64,000 nt of DNA, taken from Spirosoma montaniterrae (GTDB taxonomy: Bacteria > Bacteroidota > Bacteroidia > Cytophagales > Spirosomataceae). Of this stretch, positions 1-7,807 are shown piece after piece. Both the position numbers and the translations under genes were made by a program. How positions within the stretch are numbered: position 1 is the first letter of the stretch; each line of letters begins with the position of its first letter. Location: contig NZ_CP014263.1 in assembly GCF_001988955.1 (NCBI RefSeq), positions 930,001-994,000 on the forward strand, given 5' to 3'. Below the pieces are notes generated by a model. It saw only the letters and a list, made by a program, of their open reading frames with translations. It was not told the DNA's origin and searched no databases.

Positions 1-488
1 TTTTGCAACTGCGCGAACTGGCCCTGCGCGAAGTGGCATCGGCAGTAGAACGTAAGATTGACCTGAGCGTGCCAACCGGCGGGCAGGGGCGCAACGAGCG
101 ATTTCTGGCGGCCATCAGCAGCAACCACGAAACGGCCCGGCGCGTAATTCGGAAAACGGCCCGGCTGGCGGCTTATTACCAGTCGCGCTGGTATGTGCTG
201 TACGTGCAAACGCCCGCCGAAGCACCCGACCGCATTCGGCTCGACGTGCAGCGGCATTTGCTCAATAACCTGAAACTCGCCACCGAACTGGGGGCCGAAG
301 TGATTCAGGCAAAGGGCAATAACGTGGTGACTTGTTTGATGGATGAAGTGGAAAAACGCAGGATTACGACGGTCTGCATCGGTAAACCGCACTTTAGTCT
401 GGCACAGATTATTTTGCGGACGTTTGCCTTCAACCAGCTACTGACTAAACTCTCGGAGTCTGACACGGATTTGATTATACTATCGTGA
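1..488 (+). CDS. kdpD: KdpD soluble sensor portion, C-terminal part (cut by window edge)
   Basis: This reading frame is already open at the first base, so the gene starts upstream of the window. The visible ~161 residues look like the end of the stand-alone KdpD N-terminal protein of Bacteroidota: a linker (residues EVASAVERK) followed by a universal-stress-protein-like alpha/beta domain ending in DTDLIILS. In this phylum the KdpD input domain and the kinase are often encoded by separate genes. The next gene overlaps it by 4 bp (GTGA), which indicates translational coupling. The expected role is sensing potassium status for control of the KdpFABC potassium pump, which would lie upstream and cannot be seen. 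The family is fairly clear; the split-KdpD reading leans on the neighbour. Confidence 0.75.
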   Translation, partial: LQLRELALREVASAVERKIDLSVPTGGQGRNERFLAAISSNHETARRVIRKTARLAAYYQSRWYVLYVQTPAEAPDRIRLDVQRHLLNNLKLATELGAEVIQAKGNNVVTCLMDEVEKRRITTVCIGKPHFSLAQIILRTFAFNQLLTKLSESDTDLIILS

Positions 489-2227
489 GTATCAAAACCA
501 AAATATCGGCGGCACTGGCGTTTATGTTCGCCATCATTCTCGCGCTGGGCGGACTCGGAGCTTTTTACCTGAATCAGCTTTCTAAAGATTCGCAGGCCAT
601 TTTGCAGGACAATTATATCTCGCTCGAATACGCGGGAACCATGCAGCGCGCCCTCGCTGATCTGGCACAGGGTCCCAACGCTGAAACATTGGGGCAGTTT
701 AATGAATCGCTCAAAAAACAAGAGAAAAATATCACGGAAGTGGGCGAACGGGAGGCCACTGTTAGCCTCCGGCGCGAGTTTGACCGGTATCGGCGGGGGG
801 CAACCGATTCGCTGACCGTTCGGCGGATTCAGGAGTCTTTGTTTCGGCTCGATGATATTAACCGGCAGGCCATTGTGCGGAAAAACGACGTAGCCAAGCA
901 AACGGCCAATGATGCGCTGCTGTGGCTGGCCGTGGTCGGAACGCTCTGTTTCCTGATTCTCTTCTCATTCATCATCAATTTTCCCGGCTACATCGCCAAC
1001 CCCCTGCGCGAGTTGACGCGGGGTATTAAGCAGGTGACGAGCCGCAACTTTGAAGAACGGCTGCATTTTCAGTCGTCCGACGAGTTTGGCGAACTGGCGC
1101 GGTCGTTCAACCGGATGGCTGAGAAATTAGACGAGTACGAACACTCGAATCTGGCACGCGTGCTGTTTGAAAAACGGCGCATCGATACCCTCATTCAGAC
1201 CATGAGTGAGGGTATTATCGGCTTAGACGAAAACCGCCGGATTCTGTTTGCCAATCCTGTTGCCTGCCGGTTGCTCGGTATCGACCAGCCGCAATTGATG
1301 GGGAAATATGCACCCGACGTAGCCGCTTCCAACGACCTGATGCGGACGCTCATTCGCGACATTATGCCTGCCGACGGCACGCGCCCGGATGCAAATAATC
1401 TGCTCAAAATCTACGATAACGGCAAGGAAAGCTATTTCAACAAGCGCACGCACACCGTTGACGTAACGCGCACGGGCGAAGAACAAGCTCAATTAGCGGG
1501 CTATGTGCTTGTGCTGGAAAATATTACGCCCTACAAAGAACTCGATCTTGCCAAAACCAACTTCATCGCTACGGTTTCGCATGAACTGAAAACACCGTTG
1601 TCGAGCATAAAAATGAGCCTTAAACTGTTGGAAGACAGTCGCATTGGCACGCTGAACGATGAACAGCGCGATCTCATTGGCAACGTCAGAGCCGATGCCG
1701 ACCGGCTGCTGAACCTGACCAGCGAATTGCTGAACATGGCGCAGGTTGAATCGGGGCAGATTCAACTAAACATCCAGCCCGTTGCCCCCGCCGATATTGT
1801 GCAGTATGCCACCAACGCCCTGCGCGTTCAGGCCGAACAGAAGCAGGTACGTTTTGCCATTCAGGCACCCAACGAATTGCCTGCCGTAAAAGCCGACCCT
1901 GACAAAGCCTCGTGGGTATTGGTAAATTTTTTGTCGAACGCCGTGCGCCACAGCCCCGACGAAACCGTAATCGACGTGTCGGCAACTCTCCGGAACGGTC
2001 ATGTCGAGTTTCGCGTGCGCGACTACGGCGCGGGCATCCGCCCCGAACACCGCGACCGCGTGTTTGACCGGTATTTTAAAGCACCCGGTCAGAACGGCCA
2101 GGCCAGCGGAACGGGGCTGGGCCTGGCTATTTCGAGCGAGTTTATCCAGAGCATGAACGGAGCAATTGGGTTAGACGCGACCGTAACCGACGGAGCCGCG
2201 TTCTATTTCCGACTGCCAGTAGCGTAG
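485..2227 (+). CDS. Membrane sensor histidine kinase (HAMP-PAS-HisKA-HATPase), Kdp-linked
   Basis: A 580-residue transmembrane kinase that starts with GTG overlapping the upstream stop codon. Membrane segments lie near residues 8-30 and 142-165 and bracket a short periplasmic region. A HAMP linker follows (about 165-217), then a PAS domain (about 232-350), and a HisKA domain with the H-box SHELKTPLSS (phospho-acceptor His366). The HATPase_c domain carries an N-box (NFLSNAVRHS) and a G-box (GTGLGLAISS near 543). It is the kinase partner of the split KdpD protein upstream. No response regulator follows, so the cognate KdpE is either upstream or elsewhere. The gene after it is on the opposite strand. 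Confidence 0.85.
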   Translation: MSIKTKISAALAFMFAIILALGGLGAFYLNQLSKDSQAILQDNYISLEYAGTMQRALADLAQGPNAETLGQFNESLKKQEKNITEVGEREATVSLRREFDRYRRGATDSLTVRRIQESLFRLDDINRQAIVRKNDVAKQTANDALLWLAVVGTLCFLILFSFIINFPGYIANPLRELTRGIKQVTSRNFEERLHFQSSDEFGELARSFNRMAEKLDEYEHSNLARVLFEKRRIDTLIQTMSEGIIGLDENRRILFANPVACRLLGIDQPQLMGKYAPDVAASNDLMRTLIRDIMPADGTRPDANNLLKIYDNGKESYFNKRTHTVDVTRTGEEQAQLAGYVLVLENITPYKELDLAKTNFIATVSHELKTPLSSIKMSLKLLEDSRIGTLNDEQRDLIGNVRADADRLLNLTSELLNMAQVESGQIQLNIQPVAPADIVQYATNALRVQAEQKQVRFAIQAPNELPAVKADPDKASWVLVNFLSNAVRHSPDETVIDVSATLRNGHVEFRVRDYGAGIRPEHRDRVFDRYFKAPGQNGQASGTGLGLAISSEFIQSMNGAIGLDATVTDGAAFYFRLPVA

Positions 2228-2248
2228 TACAGTAGTACCCACGGGCCA

Positions 2249-3157
2249 CTACCAAAAAAACATCTCCCCGGCCAGCCGGAAGGTGTTGCAGTGGGCTTCA
2301 ACAATATCGGCCAGCCGGGGCGAATAGCCACCACCCATCGACACCGTAATGGGCAGGTTGTGTTTGATGGCCTGCTCAAATACGAAACGGTCGCGTTGTC
2401 GGCATCCCTCGCGGCTAACCGACAACTTACCCAGCCGGTCGGACTCCAGAATATCGACGCCTGATACGAAGAACAGAAAATCGGGCTGAACGCGTTGAAT
2501 CAGGTCGGGCAGCGTGTCGTAAAGCGTATTCAGGTAGACGTCATCGGTAGTGCCGGTGGGCAGAGCAATGTCGAGATTCGAGTGTTCTTTTTTGAGCGGG
2601 TAATTGTCTTTGCCGTGTATACTGAACGTAAACACGCGTGGCTCGTGCTGAAACATCACCGCCGTACCATTGCCCTGATGTACGTCTAAATCGATCACTA
2701 AAATCTGCTTTGCCTGACCCGTTTCGAGCAAATAATGGGCCGCTACGCCCACATCGTTGAGCATACAAAACCCTTCACCACGGTCAGGGTAGGCGTGATG
2801 GGTGCCTCCCGCAACGTTCAGGGCCACGCCATCGCGTCGGGCAATCTGAGTACAGTCGATAGTGCCCTGCGTGATAATCCATTCGCGGTCAATCAGTTCG
2901 GGCGTAAGCGGGAAGCCAATGCGTCGAACCATACGCGGGTCAACAGCCAGCGTTTTCAATGCATTGACGTATTCGGGCGTATGAACGCCCCGCACCCAGC
3001 GGTCGTCGGCGGGGGCGGGACCGAAGAAATTGGCGTTGGTGCAGGTGCCTTCGTACAGCAGTTGTTCATGAATCAGTTCGTACTTGAGCATTGGAAACCG
3101 GTGGCCTTCGGGAAGCCGAAGCCGGTACACGGGCGAAAAAGCAATTTGCAGCATCAT
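2249..3157 (-). CDS. Histone deacetylase family protein (class II / AcuC-like)
   Basis: A 302-residue zinc-dependent amidohydrolase of the arginase/deacetylase fold. Visible signatures are the THHAYPDRGEGF block with paired His120-His121, FCMLNDVGVAA, the metal-binding DLDVHQGNGTA block (Asp158 and His160 as likely zinc ligands), a further Asp in SGVDILESDRLG, and the closing GGGYSP loop. Length fits bacterial family members. The bacterial substrate is not predictable from sequence; acetyl-lysine, acetoin-related and acetylpolyamine substrates are all known in the superfamily. It runs convergent to the Kdp kinase with a 21-bp gap and appears to be a single-gene unit. Confidence 0.85.
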   Translation of the reverse strand: MMLQIAFSPVYRLRLPEGHRFPMLKYELIHEQLLYEGTCTNANFFGPAPADDRWVRGVHTPEYVNALKTLAVDPRMVRRIGFPLTPELIDREWIITQGTIDCTQIARRDGVALNVAGGTHHAYPDRGEGFCMLNDVGVAAHYLLETGQAKQILVIDLDVHQGNGTAVMFQHEPRVFTFSIHGKDNYPLKKEHSNLDIALPTGTTDDVYLNTLYDTLPDLIQRVQPDFLFFVSGVDILESDRLGKLSVSREGCRQRDRFVFEQAIKHNLPITVSMGGGYSPRLADIVEAHCNTFRLAGEMFFW

Positions 3158-3356
3158 CTATGCGTACTGTGTTCTACATTCTCTGTTGGGGCTGTGTCCA
3201 GCTCCGGGTAAAGTCAGCGTAGAACATAGTACTTAAAACAGTTAATAGTCCCGTTCGATAAGGATACGGCTAACTTAACGCGGTGTTGGCGGCTTGTGTT
3301 ACTAAACTGGCGTAGTTTGCTCGTTCTTTCGCTTTATCTGAACGATTTAAACTTGT

Positions 3357-4106
3357 ATGAAAACCGCGATTATCACGGGGGGAGGCCAGGGAATTGGCCG
3401 CGTAACAGCACAGTATTTATTGACTCACGGTTATCGGGTTGCCATCTGGGAGGCCGATACCGACGCGCTTGCCGAACTGCGCGAAGCTTTCAAAGCATCG
3501 GCCAGCCAGATTTTGTTCGTCTCCTGCGACGTATCGAGCGAGATCAATGTCAAAAAAGCCGCCGACCAGACCATCAGCCACTTCGGGCAGATCGACACGC
3601 TCATTAACAATGCGGCCATGATGATCGAGAAGCCGCTCGATAAACTGACGCTCGATGAATGGAACCGCGTTATTGGCACTAATCTGACAGGGGCCTTTTT
3701 GTGCGCCAAACATACCGCGCCGTATCTGGCAGCTCAGCGCGGCAGCATCATCAACATCGGTTCTACGCGAGCGTTCCAGTCAGAACCCGACACGTTTGCT
3801 TATTCGGCCAGCAAGGGTGGCCTGGTGGCTCTGACGCACTCGCTCGCCGTTAGTCTCGGCCCCGATATTCGTGTCAACGTTATCAGTCCCGGCTGGATCG
3901 ACGTGTCGGCCCTGCGCAAAAAAGTCAAAGCCAAACCCGACGAACTAACGCCCGAAGACCACGTCCAGCATCCTGCCGGTCGGGTGGGGCAGGCCGACGA
4001 CATTGCCCGCATGATTCTGTTCCTGATTGCGCCCGAAAACAGTTTTATCACTGGTCAGAACTTTGTGGTCGATGGAGGCATGACCCGGAAAATGATTTAC
4101 GTGTAG
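3357..4106 (+). CDS. SDR family NAD(P)-dependent oxidoreductase
   Basis: A 249-residue classical short-chain dehydrogenase/reductase. The cofactor loop is TGGGQGIG near residues 6-13, followed by the structural NNAA motif, the active-site YSASK (Tyr-x3-Lys) and the family's closing G-Q-N-F-x-V-D-G-G-M-T. An acidic residue after beta-2 (WEAD) suggests NAD rather than NADP. Substrate is unknown. The last ~160 bp overlap, on the opposite strand, the reading frame of a hypothetical gene. The overlap is probably real for this gene, since the whole SDR core lies upstream and the final strand and DGG motif are intact. Confidence 0.85.
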   Translation: MKTAIITGGGQGIGRVTAQYLLTHGYRVAIWEADTDALAELREAFKASASQILFVSCDVSSEINVKKAADQTISHFGQIDTLINNAAMMIEKPLDKLTLDEWNRVIGTNLTGAFLCAKHTAPYLAAQRGSIINIGSTRAFQSEPDTFAYSASKGGLVALTHSLAVSLGPDIRVNVISPGWIDVSALRKKVKAKPDELTPEDHVQHPAGRVGQADDIARMILFLIAPENSFITGQNFVVDGGMTRKMIYV

Positions 4107-4682
4107 GGAGTCAGACATGCGGAGTATATCGGCAGTGTTCTGATACCACTTACGCCGATTCAGTGCCTGTAGCATACTTGGATTGTCGGCATATACCCGT
4201 TTCATTCGCCTGGGGGTCAGCGGTAGGATAGGACTGTCTAAGTCGCGGCTGAAATAATCATAAACGCTCCGGCTCGTATAATAGCGATACAGGCAAATAC
4301 CGCCAACGTGCGTGAGTTCATACGAGCCGGTTCGACCGAAGCGATACGTTTTTCCTGCCAGTCGGAAACCCCAGGCGGTTGACGGGTCGATGAGCAGGGT
4401 TGTATCGGGAGTTTTAAGTTGCCAACGCTCTTTCGATATAGGCAGAAAACGCGTTTTAAGCGTGTAGCCCGGTTGCCCATTGCTAAAGCCATACAGAACT
4501 CGCCCCGTGCGCAGATCAGACGATTGCAGGAGCAGGCCGTTTTCGTGCATTGGCACCTGAGAAAAAGCAGGAAGCTGCCAGCCATAGCCTACAAACAGAA
4601 TTGACAGAAACAATCGCCAGGGGCACGTACTGACTTGCCCGACATGAATCAGACGCCTGCGCCAACTTATCGGGTAAGCCAT
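3945..4682 (-). CDS. Hypothetical exported protein, 3' end overlapping the SDR gene
   Basis: I do not recognise the family. From the ATG at 4682 the protein has a basic N-terminus (SWRRR), a hydrophobic run (FLSILFVGYG) and a plausible signal cleavage after PAFSQ, so export is likely. The mature part is rich in aromatic residues and Arg, with beta-like stretches (GRVLYGFSNG, WGFRLAGKTYRFG). The last ~54 codons run antisense through the 3' end of the SDR gene and look unlike the rest. The natural end may therefore lie near 4110-4130 and be hidden by a frameshift; one shifted frame stops about there. It is upstream of no obvious partner and could be cotranscribed with the rhodopsin gene 166 bp upstream. 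Confidence 0.5.
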   Translation of the reverse strand: MAYPISWRRRLIHVGQVSTCPWRLFLSILFVGYGWQLPAFSQVPMHENGLLLQSSDLRTGRVLYGFSNGQPGYTLKTRFLPISKERWQLKTPDTTLLIDPSTAWGFRLAGKTYRFGRTGSYELTHVGGICLYRYYTSRSVYDYFSRDLDSPILPLTPRRMKRVYADNPSMLQALNRRKWYQNTADILRMSDSLHVNHFPGHASIDHKVLTSDKTVFGRNQEQNHAGNVVGLPHPTGRMLDVVFGR

Positions 4683-4848
4683 AGTGATAAGCGAATACAT
4701 GCCGAAACGGTAATTACGAGTGCAGAGCATTGGTTTATGACGGTTGAGTTAAACTTATTTGCCTGATTAACGGTAGCGAACCCCAGATTGATTGCTGAAA
4801 TCGCTTAGAAAAATCTTAAAATTTCGTGTTATCAGACAAACTGCTTTG

Positions 4849-5577
4849 TCAATTGTGAGCGGGCTGAGCTGTCAGCGTGGCCTGCGCTTCGTTGTGCAGG
4901 TGAGGGGGCAGGCTGCGTAGCTTGCTCAGGTTGTAGAAAGCGAAGCCAGACTTAGAAACGATGGGCAGCAAAATCAGGAGTGCGGTGGTAGTTAGCGGGC
5001 CGAATAGACCAACGCCGGGTGTGCCCAGCAGCCAGACGGTTGGATAGAGCAGCCACTGCACGGTTAAGAATACTGCCGAGTCGCGGTAAACATTGGCAAT
5101 GGCCTGCCCCTGTTGTTGGGCTATGTTGTAGAGTGGCCCCCAAAACAGGCGTAACACAATAAGCAGAGCCACGCAGCCAGCAATGTACCAGAACCAGCGC
5201 GGGCCTGCGGGCGAGAGTTCGGCGAGCAGGCCGGTTAAAATCATAATGACCTGTGTGCCCATCAGAGCCGCCGTTAAGGGACCCTTAACATCGACGGTGT
5301 ATTTCCCGGTCAATACCAGCGAGAGCAACAGCAGTGGGGTTGTAACGGCCCAGTCGATGTAGCGGGCATAGTAAACGGTTTGCCCGAAGGCGTCTAATTT
5401 CCCCTGATTCATAGCCAGCGCGGCATAAGCCAGCCCCGACCACACAACCACAAAGGTGTGAATAAGATACTTGTATTGGGGCACCCCTTTCGGGTTGCGG
5501 CTCATCAATAAAAAAGTTAGCGCACTGCCAGCCATTACGGCTACGTACAACCAATGCAGAAGTGATTCGAGTGACAT
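4849..5577 (-). CDS. Microbial rhodopsin, Anabaena sensory rhodopsin / xenorhodopsin type
   Basis: A 242-residue seven-helix retinal protein. I chose the ATG at 5577 because it gives MSLESLLHW, matching the N-terminus of Anabaena sensory rhodopsin (ASR) as I recall it; an upstream ATG would read through a palindrome. Helix C reads RYIDWAVTTPLLLLSL, giving Asp75, Thr79 and Ser86 (a DTS motif). The retinal Schiff-base lysine is Lys209 in LLPIVSKSGF. Pro205 replaces the second counter-ion Asp of proton pumps, a hallmark of the ASR/xenorhodopsin clade. Pocket residues Trp76, Trp175, Tyr178, Pro179 and Trp182 are present. The proton-release glutamates of bacteriorhodopsin are absent. Unlike ASR, Lys36 and Asn216 occupy the positions I take to be the cytoplasmic carboxylates Glu36 and Asp217. 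No retinal or carotenoid gene and no ASR transducer lies nearby. Confidence 0.88.
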   Translation of the reverse strand: MSLESLLHWLYVAVMAGSALTFLLMSRNPKGVPQYKYLIHTFVVVWSGLAYAALAMNQGKLDAFGQTVYYARYIDWAVTTPLLLLSLVLTGKYTVDVKGPLTAALMGTQVIMILTGLLAELSPAGPRWFWYIAGCVALLIVLRLFWGPLYNIAQQQGQAIANVYRDSAVFLTVQWLLYPTVWLLGTPGVGLFGPLTTTALLILLPIVSKSGFAFYNLSKLRSLPPHLHNEAQATLTAQPAHN

Positions 5578-5581
5578 AATA

Positions 5582-5617
5582 GTTGACTGATTAACGTTGA
5601 GTTGATAATCAGTCAAC
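5582..5617 (-). promoter_or_regulatory. 12-bp perfect palindrome just upstream of the rhodopsin start
   Basis: The arms GTTGACTGATTA (5582-5593) and TAATCAGTCAAC (5606-5617) are exact inverted repeats separated by 12 nt. The structure ends four bases before the rhodopsin ATG. It could be a dyad operator for a repressor or an RNA stem-loop covering the ribosome-binding region. Either would let it control rhodopsin expression, but this is inference from position and symmetry. Confidence 0.5.
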
Positions 5618-5690
5618 CATTTGCCAGTTGTATGGTTTGCAATCAGGATACTTCTAATTATTTTCTAAGCTACTCATTGCCAAAACATTA

Positions 5691-6766
5691 CTACGAAAAC
5701 TCGACCTCGGCTTTCTCCCGGAAGAATGCGCCATTTTCGGTGTTCAGAAACGCTTCGAACGGAATTTCTTCCTGCTTCAGAAAACCCTGTTGGGGCAATA
5801 CGACATCGGCAACCATTTCTACTACAGCCGCTACCGAACCGGCAGTGGTCCACGAAATAGCCCGCCAGTGTTTGCCGTCGATGCGCCGGGGGTGGTAGGC
5901 CCGGTAGAACTCTTCGCGGGCTAACTGACCGTTTTTCCAACCTTCAACCACGGCGTAAACATACACGACGTCTTCGCGCACGGGAGGTTTGGCTTCAGTC
6001 AGAATCTGCTCGGTTAGTTCGCGTTTGTCTTTCAGAATCAGTTCATATAACAGAAACCGCATCAGGCGGCAGTGACCCGGATAGCGGATGGTTTTGTAAT
6101 TGAGCGTATCGACGCGCCCGGCATACGTTTCGCACATGGTGCCCAACCCGCCCGATGTGCTGAACGCTTCAAATTCCTGACCCTCAATGTTTATGACTTC
6201 GATGCCATCCAACGCAGGAACCAGTTTTACGTTGCCGTTGGCAATCACTTCGCAGTCGTTGATATATTCATTGATGACCCCCGCCGGCGACCACGTGAAC
6301 GAGTAGCCCAACAAGCCGTTGGGGTAGCGGGGCAGTGCGCCTACCCGCAATTCAATATCGCGAAGCCGGTCGAAGCGATTGGCAAGGTCGGCCCCAACGA
6401 TGCCAATCAGGCCGGGAGCTAAGCCACACTGCGGGGCCATAACACCCCGCGCCGTTTTTGCCATCTCGCGAATAGCCGACGTAGTTGGCACGTCTTCGGT
6501 CAAATCGAAATAGTGGATGCCCGCGTCGAAGGCGGCTTTGCAATGGGCAGATTAAGATTGTAGGGTAAACAGGACACTACCCCGTCGAAACCAGCTACCG
6601 TTTGGCGGAGCAGAGCCTCGTCGGCAACGTCGCCCTGAAGCGTAGGAAAAGGAAGAACTTCGGCAGGTGTTTGCCGGTCGAAACCTGTAACGGAAAATCG
6701 TTTGTGGAGCAGTGTGCCGACCAATGAGCCGACCTTACCTAACCCCACGACCAACATATTTTTCAT
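5691..6766 (-). pseudogene. Saccharopine dehydrogenase family protein, interrupted by one frameshift
   Basis: The N-terminal piece starts at 6766 with MKNMLVVGLGKVG, a Rossmann NAD(P)-binding loop, and runs to LNLPIAK. There the frame breaks. Adding one base in the TTT run at 6537-6539 (AAA on the coding strand) restores a continuous protein through AAFDAGIHYFDLTEDVPTT into the large C-terminal domain (GVMAPQCGLAPG, GLGTMCETYAG, TIRYPGH). The repaired product would be ~358 residues, normal for this family of lysine-type or saccharopine dehydrogenases. The substrate cannot be assigned. The break is either a sequencing/assembly error in a homopolymer or a recent inactivation, as the rest of the gene shows no decay. 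Confidence 0.8.
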
Positions 6767-6810
6767 GAATAAACAGATGAAGGTGAGGTAGCAAAGTTCG
6801 TAATAAACGC

Positions 6811-6843
6811 GGAAGCCCCGCCATGATTTATGGCGGGGCTTCC
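6811..6843 (-). terminator. Intrinsic terminator after the YtxH genes
   Basis: A 14-bp perfect GC-rich stem (6811-6824 with 6830-6843, arms GGAAGCCCCGCCAT) with a 5-nt loop. It lies between the end of the YtxH pair and the start of the saccharopine-dehydrogenase-family gene, so it most likely ends YtxH transcription on the minus strand. Confidence 0.7.
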
Positions 6844-6881
6844 TGTTTTCAGAGACGTTGAGTAAATCGGTACTAAAAGAA

Positions 6882-7250
6882 TTAGTTCACTTTGAATGAA
6901 TCTTTGGTATTCTCGATACCAACCTGAGCATCGTCGGCCAGTTCATCGACTTTGTCGTTGTACTGATCCTTGGTCGCTTGCTTGTTATACTCCGACTGCG
7001 CCTGACCTTTATACTGGTTGTATTGATCTTTCGCTTTGTCGGCGTATTGATTTACCTGCGTTTTAGCCTGTTCGAGACCGTCTTTTACCTGGGCCATACC
7101 TTTCTCCCACTGATCTTTCAGATCGCCCGACCGTTTGTTAGCTTCTTCAGTCAGTTTCTCGCGGGTTTCTTTGCCCGAACGGGGTGCCGTCAGAATGCCG
7201 ATAACTACGCCCGTGATGATACCCGTCAGAAAATCGCGTGTGCTTCTCAT
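6882..7250 (-). CDS. YtxH domain-containing small membrane protein
   Basis: Starting at the ATG at 7250 the protein is 122 residues. It has one N-terminal membrane helix (FLTGIITGVVIGILTAP) followed by the family signature APRSGKETREKL and a long charged, probably coiled-coil tail with repeated YADKAKDQYNQYK-like heptads. This is the usual YtxH layout of a membrane anchor plus an amphipathic helix. Family members are often linked to general or envelope stress, but no molecular function is established. It lies 28 bp downstream of a second YtxH gene on the same strand, so the two probably form an operon. Confidence 0.8.
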   Translation of the reverse strand: MRSTRDFLTGIITGVVIGILTAPRSGKETREKLTEEANKRSGDLKDQWEKGMAQVKDGLEQAKTQVNQYADKAKDQYNQYKGQAQSEYNKQATKDQYNDKVDELADDAQVGIENTKDSFKVN

Positions 7251-7278
7251 TGTTACTTTGTTTTTGGGTGATTGGTGA

Positions 7279-7530
7279 TTACTGTTTTGACTTACGTTTG
7301 GCCTGTCCGACCACATCATGCGCTTTAGACGCAGTTGTGTCGACATAGTCATTGTACTGGTTTTTGATATTTTCCAAACCCGACTGGAGTTGATCCTGAA
7401 GGTCTTTGAAAAATGAGTCAGACTCTGACGAAATCCGTCGGCGGGTTTTCCTGCCGCTCTCAGGGGCCAGCAAAACGCCAACGATTGCGCCAACCGCTAA
7501 CCCTACTAAAATACCGGGTAATGCTTTCAT
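7279..7530 (-). CDS. YtxH domain-containing small membrane protein (first of pair)
   Basis: From the ATG at 7530 this is an 83-residue protein that opens with a membrane helix (LPGILVGLAVGAIVGVLLAP) and continues with APESGRKTRRRI, the YtxH motif. A short amphipathic helix follows and the tail is basic (KRKSKQ). The longer frame starting further upstream adds a non-hydrophobic leader with no family resemblance, so I rejected it. It is the promoter-proximal member of a two-gene unit with the 6882-7250 gene; duplication of YtxH genes in tandem is common in this phylum. Confidence 0.8.
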   Translation of the reverse strand: MKALPGILVGLAVGAIVGVLLAPESGRKTRRRISSESDSFFKDLQDQLQSGLENIKNQYNDYVDTTASKAHDVVGQAKRKSKQ

Positions 7531-7807
7531 GTGCTTTCGCGTTCGTGAATGACTTGATACATCTACTTCAGTAGAAAATACCGTACCACATTTGTGCAAA
7601 GCTACTAACTAACTGTAAACAAGCGTATTGGGGTGAGATTAAAAATAGGTGCCCATCTGCCATGATGAGGAGTATTTTCTACAATGGCGTCCACGATTTA
7701 CGCAACACCCTCTGTTTCCAGAACATTTAGGGGCCGTTATTAGTCACTATATCAAACCACACTTACTTTTTCGCCTATACCCGGCATGTACACCACCATC
7801 TGGCTCA

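Noticed and set aside
5578..5616. N-terminal extension of the rhodopsin from an ATG at 5616
   Set aside because: It would translate through a perfect palindrome and add 13 polar residues before the conserved MSLESLLHW start.
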